A stretch of 64,000 nt of DNA, from assembly GCA_030063045.1 (NCBI GenBank), contig JAQSEB010000112.1:248001-312000 (forward strand). The letters run 5' to 3'. The stretch comes from Pratylenchus scribneri. Taxonomy: Eukaryota; Nematoda; Chromadorea; Rhabditida; Pratylenchidae. Each line of letters opens with the position of its first letter. Position 1 is the first letter of the stretch. This document shows, in pieces, positions 34,255 through 44,649 of this stretch. A model generated the notes under the pieces. That model was given only the letters and a program-made list of their open reading frames with translations. It had not been told where the DNA came from and made no database searches. Made by a program: the position numbers and the translations under genes.

Positions 34255-37200
34255 TTACATGATTAAAAAGATATAAAATATTTCACATTTGGGGAATCCA
34301 TTTTTATGAAATTGTAATAATTCGATGCCATCCTCAAATTCATTTATAGAAAATGCTGATCGAATTTTGCAAGAAAATGGAAACAATTTTGAGTTATGCA
34401 AAAGTAGAACACCGCGAAAATGATTAGACCAAGGCCCATATAAACCTGTGACATTAAGAAAGGTATAAAGCAATGAGTCCATATCTTTGCTTTTCCAATT
34501 TTCACTATAAATGGAAAAAATTATTTATTTATATAATTATTTTATAAGGATGATATTTGACTAATAATATAATAACACCTACCTTAATATTTTCATGCCA
34601 ATATCGCGTTTCTCTGTGATCAATTTTTTGGTAAAATTCATCCGATCATCCATCAAATTAGTCTTTTTGAAACGAATAATAATCAATTTCACTGGTAAAT
34701 CAATGTCGTTGATTTCAATAATATAATTTTTATTATAAATTGACGAATACCATTCCCGCTCGTTCCAAGGCTCGGTGATAATTATACGATGAAAAAAACT
34801 AAAAAAACGATGAAAATATTTAATATTTGTAGTAAGAATGTTTTAAAAATTCGGAAATAATAATATTTTGTAAATCAATTAAAAATCATAAATAAATTTA
34901 AAATTAAACTATAAAAATATATACCCTGGAGGGCCAATTTCATTCAGCTCAGTGCTAATTTTTGTTGCCGTTTCGTTCCAATTGTTTATATTGGATAAAT
35001 CTGCACTTTTAGCAATTCTAATTGCCATTGCTCTTGGAATTGATGGCCAAGCATTATTCTGTGTATTTGAAAAAAATTTTATTGATTTTTTATGATTTCA
35101 ATTTACCAAGTGATATTCAATCCATTGTAGAGTTTGAGCGGTTATCTTATTTGCATATCCAACAGTTAATTTTGATAATAATGATTCTCCCCCACCTCTC
35201 AATTCCGAACAAATTCGCTCTGTCATCAACTTGAAGATAATATTTACTAATTTAGATTTTTTAATAAAATTTACCGCTCGAACAATACCAATTGTGAAGA
35301 TTTTTGCCAAATCATAAAGAGGCTTCCTCTTGAAATCATTATATTCTAGAATAGCCTTGGGCAAACAACTAAATTTAATTGGAAAAAAAATTCCAAAAAG
35401 ATAAGACTAGTAGAGTAGGACAGAGTCGGTTCTAGACCGAGGTGTCCGGTTCCGGTTCCGCTCGGTTCCTAGATCGCGGTTCCGGTTCCGGTTCCTGAAA
35501 AATCCTCGGTTCCGGTTCCTGTTCTCACGGTTCCTGAGTTTTTTGAAAAATGGTCAAAAAATTTTTTAAAATTTATTTTTCCATAAAATATCGAAAAAAC
35601 GAATAAAATAATTCAAATATCATGTAGTATTCACTAATTTCTTCAACATTTTAAAATATTCTACTGGGTCTGCTTCAATAAAATAGCCACAAAAGAAAAA
35701 ATTGATCAAAAAGGCCCAGCCAGCGAAAATTTTAGAGGAAAATGGTCATAAAAGGTAGAATTTTTGACAAAAATAGCCACGCAGGGAAAAAATTTTTGGC
35801 ACAAAGAAATTTCGGTATAAATTTTCAAAAATTTTAGGACTACCGAAATTTCGATTTTCTAAAATTTTAGACCATCCGAAATTTCAATTTTGCGAAAAAT
35901 TTTTGGTCCTCCGAAATTACGATTTGCAATTTCCTTTTTTGAGTCATCGATCCCATCCTTCTGATTCCAAATTAAAAAAAAAACAAACTATTTATCAATT
36001 CTCATATTCCACCAATCATCGACGGTTGTTAATTCAACTGGAGAGCCGATAAGAATGCCAATTGCATTGATATTAACACATTCTGGGCGCCGGCGACAAT
36101 AAAAATAATCATTTATTGCTTTCAAATACAGTGGAATATTTATTTAAACATTTTTAGATTACTTTTATTTAAGCCAGCCAGGGCTCTCTTTGCTTCATTC
36201 ATTTCCATCCACGTCAATTTAAACATAAATCCTTTAAAAGGAAGGATGTGAAAAATTATTAAATTTATTAAATTATAATAAATGATAATTACGTGTCCGC
36301 ATCATCCAGTAAAATTCAAATCGATACATAAAAAGGTCTTTAAATTCTAAAAGTTCTTCAAGTTCTTCTTTTGCATATTTATCCAATGGATCTAAAACTG
36401 CGGTTGCCAATGCGAAAATCTCAATTCCTTCTTGCATTTTTTGTGAATTTCGTTGACAAGTCCATTCCAAGTCAAAACTAAGTCTCTTAAAGAAAAAGTA
36501 AAATATATATATATATATATTTTACAGTGAAAAATTACTAAAAGAATATCTCTCGGACTGTGTTCAAAGCATTTCCTTTTGAAATTTTTTTCGACAACCT
36601 TATTGCCGCCCAAAATAATCAATAAATTCAAATCAAAAGCAATCGATTCAAGTGGTTTCATGATTGATTAAAAATAGATAATATTATTAATTTAATTAGC
36701 AATAAAATTTTAAATATTTTTAAGTTAAATTTTATTAAATTTTAAATATTTTTAATTTTAATTTTATTAAATGATTTTTTGATAATTATTAAAATCCATC
36801 CCACAAATATCAATTTGGCAAATCCCTAAAAATATTTCAAAAAATCACTCACATCTTCATACTCTTTCATGAGACTATACATATTATTTTGGTTCCTTAT
36901 TTTTCTATATTTAACATATAGAGGCATAAAATGATCTTCCGTGAAATTTTTAGCAATTTCAATGGCTTTCCCCTTGTCAACACTGCTTTCAAACTAAAAT
37001 TCAATATAAAAATTTAAATTATTATTTTATATTGAATCGACCTCTGTGCTATTCTCATCTTCTGTTATTTTTCGAATAATCGAAGCAATTGGCCCAACCA
37101 TATTGAGGAATTCCATTGCATTTTCGTTTAGAAATTGGATTCCTTCTAATGGATTTTCATCAGAAGGTGATAATAACTCAGCAATTTTTGTATAAAGCTG

Positions 37201-37826
37201 GTCGACATCTATTGCTGGGAAGGAAATAAATTGGCATTTAAAATTTGAATCGTGATTAGTGATCAATAAGGACATGTATTTATGTGTAAAATTAGAGGTA
37301 ATTTAGGAAAAATCGGGCTTCTAATCTAGGTGAAATGTCAGATGTTGGAACATGGTCTTTCGATTCGATGTATCTGTTTAGTTAATGAAATTTAAAACAT
37401 ATTAGACCTGTAATTAAACTATTAGAACTTATATTAGGTAACACTAAATGAACCAAAAGAGATTTGTGTTTGAATAACCGATAAGCTCACATATTGAATA
37501 GATCTATTCTCCTGTCCTAATAATAAAAATTAGAAATTGAGATTACCAACAAAGATTAAAGCCCTCTGGCAATTCCTAAAATGTTTCCGAAATAATAGCC
37601 GATATTTTATATATTTATGATATTTTGGTTACTTTAAACCCCATTTATTTTGCATATTATATATTTTTGAATGTATATATCTGTGTCATAATTATCAATA
37701 AACAGATAAAATGTGTTAATTATTTCTTTTATTACCATTTTCTCCGTTGCTATATTCTGTCGAATTGCATAAAATTTGTAAGGGAATAAGGCTCAAAATT
37801 GTTGCCAAAATAAGGAATTTATGCAT
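34255..37826 (-). CDS. Secreted protein of unknown family, paralogue 1 (~578 aa)
   Basis: Minus-strand exons 37826-37736, 37214-37042, 36993-36853, 36661-36539, 36485-36293, 36231-36163, 36118-35989, 35368-35275, 35229-35107, 35058-34925, 34798-34583 and 34504-34255. All introns except the third are phase-consistent GT-AG. It has a signal peptide (FLILATILSLIPLQILC), then mostly helical sequence (LEGIQFLNENAMEFLNMVGP, IEIFALATAVLDPLDKYAKE), a Cys-rich YFYCRRRPEC patch and a beta-rich C-terminus (GVLLLHNSKLFPFSCKIRSA). It is a close paralogue of the plus-strand gene at 44650-47646, sharing intron positions throughout. At the third intron the next exon begins at an ATG preceded by TAA-TCA-ATC with no AG acceptor, so this could instead be two genes. 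I do not recognise the family. Intron 7 carries part of a TAGAGTAGGACAG element. Confidence 0.8.
35411..35960. mobile_element. Partial TAGAGTAGGACAG-family element (one terminus only)
   Basis: From TAGAGTAGGACAGAGTCGGT through GGTTCCGGTTCCGCTCGGTT to about 35800 this matches the reverse complement of the right half of the element at 56794-57542, including the inner AAAATAGCCACGCAGGGAAA units. No opposite terminus is present, so it looks truncated. 35815-35935 has CCGAAATTTCGATTTT-type tandem units. It lies in an intron of the secreted paralogue 1. Confidence 0.75.
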
Positions 37827-38144
37827 TTTTGTTTTTCAGAAAATAAACATTCTTTTTGGCAATTCTCAACTTTATTTATTTATTTATCTGAAGGAGTAAA
37901 ATGAAAGTGACTGAAATTTGTGGGAAATAAACATTCCACACAACGAATTATGGATAGAAAAATTTAGCTGAAAATATATAATGAAATAACAAATGTAATT
38001 TATAAATTTTCAGGCTTATTATAATAAAGATGAGGTTGTTTAGGGTAGGCACACCATTTTAAATGGAATTATTATAGAATAGCTGTAGAATTTCTAAGCA
38101 AGCAATATATCAAATTCTTCGACAGGATCTATGCTTTAAATAAA

Positions 38145-39961
38145 ATGTTGAAAAGAAAATTTATGAAGAAAAAAAAAGCCAAAAAACCGGATGATTGTTT
38201 AATTTGTGGTAAATTCACCAACTTCAAATATTACAATGTGCGAAGATGCAATAGTAAAAATATTATAAATATATTTAAAATATGCAAAATGCTTTTTAAG
38301 GTTGTAAACAATTCTTTCGGCGAATTGTGATCAATCAAATACAATATTTTTGTTTAGCTGATGGAAAATGTGATCTGAAAAAAGGTAGAAACAGTTTTAT
38401 GTCTTAAAAAATTTCGAAAAATAAAATAAAAATTGAATTTAAAAAATAAATAATTCCATTAAAATAGATAAATGCCGAGGTTGTCGCCTGGATAAATGCC
38501 TTCGATTAGGCATGGACCCTTCGAGAGTGAACACCGAAAATAGAAGAGTATTTTATTCATTGGAAGCCCGTCGAAAAAAGTTGATGATGGATGAAAAATT
38601 AAATAAAATGGCCATTAGCAGATACTGCCACGAATGGGAACGGGTGATATTATATAAGTATTAACATTATAGTAATTAATTTATTTAACAAAGGAATGTG
38701 ACCAAATTGAATTTTTGACAAAAATTTTGAATGCCCATAGACGAATAACGGATCGATGTTTTGATTTGCCGGATTCATATTTGAATAAATTTAATGACCT
38801 TGAAGATGTTCTGAATGGCCAAGAAAATATTCTCTCATTGGCTGATTGCTATTCCGTAAGAAATTTAAAATAATAAAAATATTTCAAATTTAAACATATT
38901 TAAAAATTAAACTCATAATTATTATTATAATTATGATTATAATTGTTTCATTGATTTAAAAATTGTATTATTAATTTCTCTTTTTAAAATAAATTAATAT
39001 ATAATTTTAAAATATTTTTAGCCGTATTTTGACCCTTCATCCTATGATGAAATTCTCCAAATACAGAATGAAGTGGTCGAAATTGGGTTCGGTGAAATGC
39101 ACCCAAAAATTCGAAAGCTTCACATTGTTTATCATTTGCTGGTTGTGGGCATTTTAAAAGCAATGCCAATTTTTAGCGAATTAATGCTAGAAGACAAGGT
39201 ACATAAAATTCAAATAATAATTAAATTATTAAAAACATTTAAACATATATTTCAAAAAATTAATGTTATTTTATTTTAGGAAATTTTAATCCGCGAATTG
39301 GGCCATCAAATTAATTCTTTGACGAATACATATTATTCCGCGGAAATGGGTCACAAATCAGTGATTGGTCCAAAAGGATTGTCAACAATGAATATTTACA
39401 TAAATATTGCCAAGGAAGTACCTAAGTAAGAATAAAATGCCTAACAAAATTTGTAATAATTTTATTTTAAAGAGTACTTGAAATGGCGAAAATTGTTTAT
39501 GTGAATCCAATTGAGGCATTCCGCCGAATTCCTTTGGTTTCCAGAGAGGAATTCGCTTTGCTAATTGCAATCTATATTTCAAATCCAGGTTATTTATATT
39601 TTTATATAATTAAATGACTAAAAGAAAATGGAACACTCCTTATAAAAACGTACCAATTTACTAATTTTCCATTAATTTAGCAATTTCTGGCCTCTCCTCC
39701 CAAGCCAGGGAATTACTCTACAAAGAACAATGCAAATATTCCCAGCTACTCCTCAAATATTGCCAGCAGCAGGCTGGGAATCAAGCAAAAGGCGCGCAAC
39801 GATATGCAGAATGTTTACAACTCATTGAGGGCGCTTACCAAGCAGTTCAATATTTAGAATTCCTTAGAACTTTTATTGAAATGTTTCTCTCAAGAAGACA
39901 TTATTTGGATGATATTCCAGCTGATGAATATGTTATTAAAGCTTTAATGAAAGATTTGTAA
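38145..39961 (+). CDS. Nuclear hormone receptor B (~416 aa)
   Basis: Exons 38145-38253, 38301-38384, 38468-38643, 38694-38855, 39022-39198, 39280-39425, 39473-39588 and 39681-39961 join in phase. Finger 1 is CLICGKF...RRCNSCKQFFRR (P-box CNSCK). Finger 2 runs from YFCLADGKC to KCRGCRLDKCLRLGM. The ligand-binding part is helical (HPKIRKLHIVYHLLVVGILK, ECDQIEFLTKILNAHRRITD) and ends with the long last exon (GNQAKGAQRYAECLQLIEGA). It is the tandem paralogue of receptor C: same intron positions and phases, and exons 4-8 are nearly the same length. The N-terminal extension before the fingers is short and Lys-rich. Function: nuclear transcription factor; ligand and targets unknown. Confidence 0.92.
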
Positions 39962-40781
39962 ATAATTATTTTTGCATTTTTTACTGAATTCGAATTAATT
40001 AAAATTAATTTTTATGAAAAATTGATGCCGATATATTTTATGTATTATTCAACTTTGATTTGTTGAATGAGTAAATTTTGAAAACCAATATATAAAATAA
40101 TTTAACCCAATATTTCAGAGTTTTTTTTTTTAGAAAATTTATAAATCAGAATTTATTTTTTTATAATTTCGAATATTAATTTTTATTATCCTTTTTCCAT
40201 TTAATTATTAAATTTTATTAGCTCTCGTCCCAGACAATTCCATGCCTTTCATATTTCATTTGAGCACGTTTTATTGATTAATTTTGGGCAAACAATTTTT
40301 TTTTTGTTAGTGGCTGATGCGAGAGCACCCGTGCCTTGGTCTTTAATGTACACATAGGTACAAAATAAATTAAACCCAAATAAATGTTTTAATCAATATG
40401 TAAAAATATGCAGTTTCTTTCAAATTAGTTTAAAATTATTATTCTTATAATTTGCTCTGATTCTCTTTTTAAATACAATCAGCATCATTAGTAGTTTTAC
40501 AAAAATATTATATTCCTATAACTTCCTCCTCCAGAGGTACTCTTATTAATTTTTGGGATTATTTTCTAGTCTAGATACTATTTAATTTGTTGATATTTTT
40601 CGCCAATTAATTAAGTAAATTCGATATTGTTTCAAATAACATTTTTAACAAGTTGTAAAAAATTTCTAATTAATTTTATTCATCTTTTTTATTGTTTCAA
40701 AAAATAAAAATTTTTATTTGCTATTTTTTGTCGTTTTATTTTAATTTATGAATAAAAAATAAAATTAAAATTTAAAGAAAT
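39962..40781. other. Spacer between NHR-B and NHR-C
   Basis: About 820 bp of AT-rich sequence with AATAAA-like hexamers. It presumably holds the NHR-B 3' end and NHR-C promoter. No motif was recognised. Confidence 0.5.
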
Positions 40782-43392
40782 ATGTCACCATCAAATGAAT
40801 TTCCAGTCGAAATGACTATAAAATTGAAGACAAAAATATCAAAAAAGCCCGAGGATTGTTTAATTTGTGGCAAATTCACCCGTTTCAAATATTATAATGT
40901 GAGGAGTTGCAATGGTAAAAATTTTGAACTGAATCAAATTTATAATAATTAATTGCTTGTTAAGGTTGCAAACAATTCTTTCGGCGAATTGTGATCAATC
41001 AAATTCAATATTATTGCCTTTCCGATGGAAAATGCGACTTGACGAAAGGTTTAATCAATTTCCGCTTACCGGAATGAAACACATATTCCGGAATGAAACA
41101 CAAAAATTAAACACATTTTCCGGAATGAAACACAAAAATTAAAACTTCCGGAATGAAACACAAAGATTAAAATTTTCCGGAATGAAACACAAAAATTAAA
41201 ACTTTCCGGAATGAAACACAAAGATTAAAATTTTCCGGAATGAAACACAAAAATTAAAACTTTCCGGAATGAAACACAAAGATTAAAATTTTCCGGAATG
41301 AAACACAAAAATTAAAACTTTCCGGAATTAAACACATTTTCCGGAATGAAACACAAAAATTAAAACTTTCCGGAATGAAACACAAAGATTAAAATTTTCC
41401 GGAATGAAACACAAAAATTAAAACTTTCCTGAATTAAACACATTTTCCGGAATGAAACACAAAAATTAAAACTTTCCGGAATGAAACACAAAAATTAAAA
41501 CTTTCCGGAATTCACATTTTCTGGAATGAAACACAAAAATTAAAACTTTCCGGAATGAAACACAAAAATTAAAACTTTCCGGAATTAAACACATTTTCCG
41601 GAATGAAGCACAAAAATTAAACACATTTTCCGGAATAAACACAAAAATTAAAACTTTCCGGAATTAAACACAAAGATTAAAACTTTCCGGAATGAAACAC
41701 AAAGATTAAAACTTTCCGGAATGAAACACAAAAATAAAACTTTCCGGAATTATTTTCCGGAATGAAACACAAAAAATTAAAACTTTCCAGAATGAAAACA
41801 AAAATAAAATCAGTTAAAATGTAAAGTACAGTTACTATAATAAGATACAATAAATTTATTTGAAATTTATATGTAACCAAAATAAATTAACTACACAATT
41901 CTTAAAAAAAAATATAAATTATAAGAGAAATGCCGCGGCTGCCGTTTGGACAAATGCCTTCGATTGGGCATGGATCCATCAATTGTCAATAGCGAAAATA
42001 AAAATGGAAATAATCGAATGCTCGATTCATTGGAATCCCGTCGAAAATTGTTGCTGATGGATTTAAAAATGAATGCACCGAAAAAATTAAATGGAATCAA
42101 AATAAGCAAATTCTGCTACGAATTAGAAAGGGTGATATTATATAATTATATTAATATTGAAATTAACTAAATTTACAAAGGAATGTGATCAAATTGAATA
42201 TTTGACAAAAATTCTGAATGCCCATAGACGAATAACTGATCGGTGCTTCGATTTGCCGGATTCATATTTGAACAAATTCCGTCGCATTGAGGAAGTTTTC
42301 GATGTAAAAGAAAATATTCTCGCATTGGCTGATTGCTATTCCGTAAAATTTTGGCATATTTTTAATTAATTTTATAACTACTAAATTCTCCAAATAATTA
42401 ATTACTTTCAAAAATTTCACAAAAGTGTAAGTTTATGGTAAAAATTTATCATCGTTTTATTAGTATAAAATTAATTAATAAATAATGAGCAAATAAATCT
42501 AACTTTTTAAGCCATATATTGATCATTCTTCAAATGCCGAAATTGTCCAATTGCAGAGGGAAATGATCGAAAATGGATATGGCGAGATGCACCCAAAAGT
42601 TCGAAAAATCCACATTGTTTATCATTTGTTGGTTGTGGGCATTTTAAAAGCAATGCCCATTTTTGAAGAATTAACACTAAAGGACAAGGTTTAAAACATA
42701 CCTTATTAACCAATATATATAAAAGTTATTTTAGGAAATTTTAATCCATGAATTGGGCCATCAAATAAATAATTTGACAAATGCATATTATTCAGTGGAA
42801 ACGGGTCAAATGTCAGTGACCGGCCCAGGGGGATTGTGCATAATAAATGTTTATGAAAATATTTGCAAGGATATACCCAAGTTTAAATTTAATTAAATTT
42901 TATAATAAAATTTTGTTTATTAAAGGATATTAGAAATGGCGAAAATAGTTTTTGTACATCCAATTGAGGCATTCCGCCGAATTCCAATGCTTTCCAGAGA
43001 GGAATTCGCTCTGTTAATTGCAATTCATTTTTCAAATCCAGGTTAAATTTTTGAATATTTCATATTTTAGGAGTAAATGTAATTTAATATGATAAAAAAA
43101 TAAAATTCCATTAAATTTAGCAATTTCTGGCCTCTCCTCCGATGCCAGAGAATTACTCTACAAAGAACAATGCAAATATTCCCAGCTACTCCTCAAATAT
43201 TGCCAGCAGCAAGCGGGAAATCAAACAAAAGGCGCGCAACGATATGCGGAATGTTTGCAACTCATTGAATGCGCTTTTCAAGCAGTCCGCTATTTCGAAT
43301 TGATTTCAACCTATGTGGAAATGTTCTTGGCAGGAAGACATTATTTTGATGATATTCCACCGGAATGTACTATTAAATCATTGATCAGATGA
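40782..43392 (+). CDS. Nuclear hormone receptor C (~431 aa)
   Basis: Exons 40782-40914, 40965-41048, 41926-42131, 42181-42342, 42512-42688, 42735-42880, 42926-43041 and 43121-43392 join in phase. Finger 1 is CLICGKF...RSCNGCKQFFRR (P-box CNGCK; receptor B has CNSCK). Finger 2 runs from YYCLSDGKCDLTK to KCRGCRLDKCLRLGM. The ligand-binding region parallels receptor B almost exon for exon (AISGLSSDARELLYKEQCKY at the start of the last exon). Intron 2, which splits the second zinc finger, is expanded to 877 bp by a minisatellite. In receptor B the same intron is 83 bp. The acceptor of exon 3 is ATAAG|AG, chosen because it keeps phase. Confidence 0.92.
41050..41815. repeat. Minisatellite, 29-bp TTCCGGAATGAAACACAAA unit
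   Basis: About twenty-five copies of a unit reading roughly CTTTCCGGAATGAAACACAA plus AAATTAAAA, with several shorter variants (TTTTCCGGAATGAAACACA). It fills NHR-C intron 2 inside the DNA-binding-domain coding region. Each unit contains TTCCGGAA, an inverted TTC/GAA pair. Confidence 0.95.
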
Positions 43393-43736
43393 TTATGTAT
43401 ATGAATTTGATTTATATTAATACTAATTTATAAATTTAATTTAAAATCTTTCACCCTGATCTTAATTCTTCTATGCTTTTTCTTGATTTATTATAATACC
43501 TATCATCTGTAAAATAATTTATTACAACCAAAAACATTCCAGCAAAAGAATTAATAAAATTTGAAGGCTAAAAATCATGGTTTATTTTTTATTTATTAGA
43601 ATGAAAAATTTTCAATTTTATCTTTGTTCTAATGAAAGAAATAAATTCTGAAAAAGGAATTACCGTTGTTGATGTTGGCTTTTTAGTATTATGTATCAAA
43701 TTGTTAAAACAGGGTCAAATTGAATCCGTTTAGGGC

Positions 43737-44211
43737 TAGGGTTAATTATCCGTTTGCGGAACGGTTACGCGGAACGGGTATTCGCACATATTTTGGGCTA
43801 ATTAACCGTTCCTTATCCGCACCCCATTTATCCGCATTATCCGTAATCCGCACTATCCGCTATCCGCAACACCTATTTTTAAACCTGTTTTTTTGCTATT
43901 TTTTGAATATGTATGCTGGATTTTTATTTTGGGGAAGGCAACCCTGCCCAATATGGTCATTTAAAAGCAAATAAAGACAAATAAAAGGAATTTAGTGCAG
44001 AAAAAAAGTTTAATTATTTTATTTTGGCAATTTTTTAAATCTGAGAACAAATTTTAAAAAAAAATCTACAGTACCTTATAAAGGGAGCGGAACGGTTAGT
44101 ATCCGCGGATAATTTTCGCGGATGGCCTAACCGTTCCGTTATCCGCACCCTGACTATCCGCACTATCCGTTATCCGCTTTTCCATTATCCGCTCGCGGAT
44201 AATTAACCCTA
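43737..44211. mobile_element. Non-autonomous hAT-like element, same termini as the ACAP insertion
   Basis: A 475-bp element with termini TAGGGTTAATTATCCG and CGGATAATTAACCCTA. It is flanked by GTTTAGGGC on the left and GTTTAGGC on the right, an 8-bp duplication with one extra G. Both ends are degenerate TATCCGCA tandem units (here YATCCGC replaces the YACCCG of the ACAP element). The interior is AT-rich and non-coding. Confidence 0.85.
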
Positions 44212-44254
44212 GTTTAGGCGAAATGCTGTGCTAATATAATGCAAATTGCTTTAA

Positions 44255-44345
44255 GGAAAGGTGTGAGTGTGAGTATTGCTTGGTCAAAGGGGTGAGTGAG
44301 TATTGCTTGGTCAAAGGGGTGAGTGAGTATTGCTTGGTCATTTTT
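44255..44345. repeat. Tandem repeat, 31-bp GTGAGTATTGCTTGGTCAAA unit
   Basis: Nearly three copies of GTGAGTGAGTATTGCTTGGT followed by CAAAGGG, then GGCTTGGCTTGGCGCTTGG. It lies upstream of secreted paralogue 2. Confidence 0.8.
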
Positions 44346-44649
44346 GGTTTGGCTTGGCTTGGCGCTTGGGTTGACTATTGAAAGGAAAATTTACTTTTTG
44401 AACATCAATATTCAATACCCATTACCCAAACACCCCCATTTTTATTATATAATTGGCCACAAAAATTAAAATACATCATTCATCATATTTTCAATAAAAT
44501 TTTTTTTATCCATAATTCTTTCTGACGAATGTTTATTTCCCAGTATTTCCCACAAATATGAGCCAATTTCATATTATTTTTTCAGATAAATAAATAAATA
44601 AATTGGAGAACTGCCAAATTTAATGTTTATTTTCTGAAAAAAAACCAAA

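Larger units (their letters stand above)
43393..44649. other. Intergenic region between NHR-C and secreted paralogue 2
   Basis: Holds the hAT-like element 43737-44211 and a 31-bp tandem repeat at 44255-44345. No further gene seen. Confidence 0.6.

Noticed and set aside
41677..41880. Minus-strand frame with FCVSFRKVLIFVFHSGK repeats
   Set aside because: Product of the 29-bp minisatellite in the NHR-C intron.
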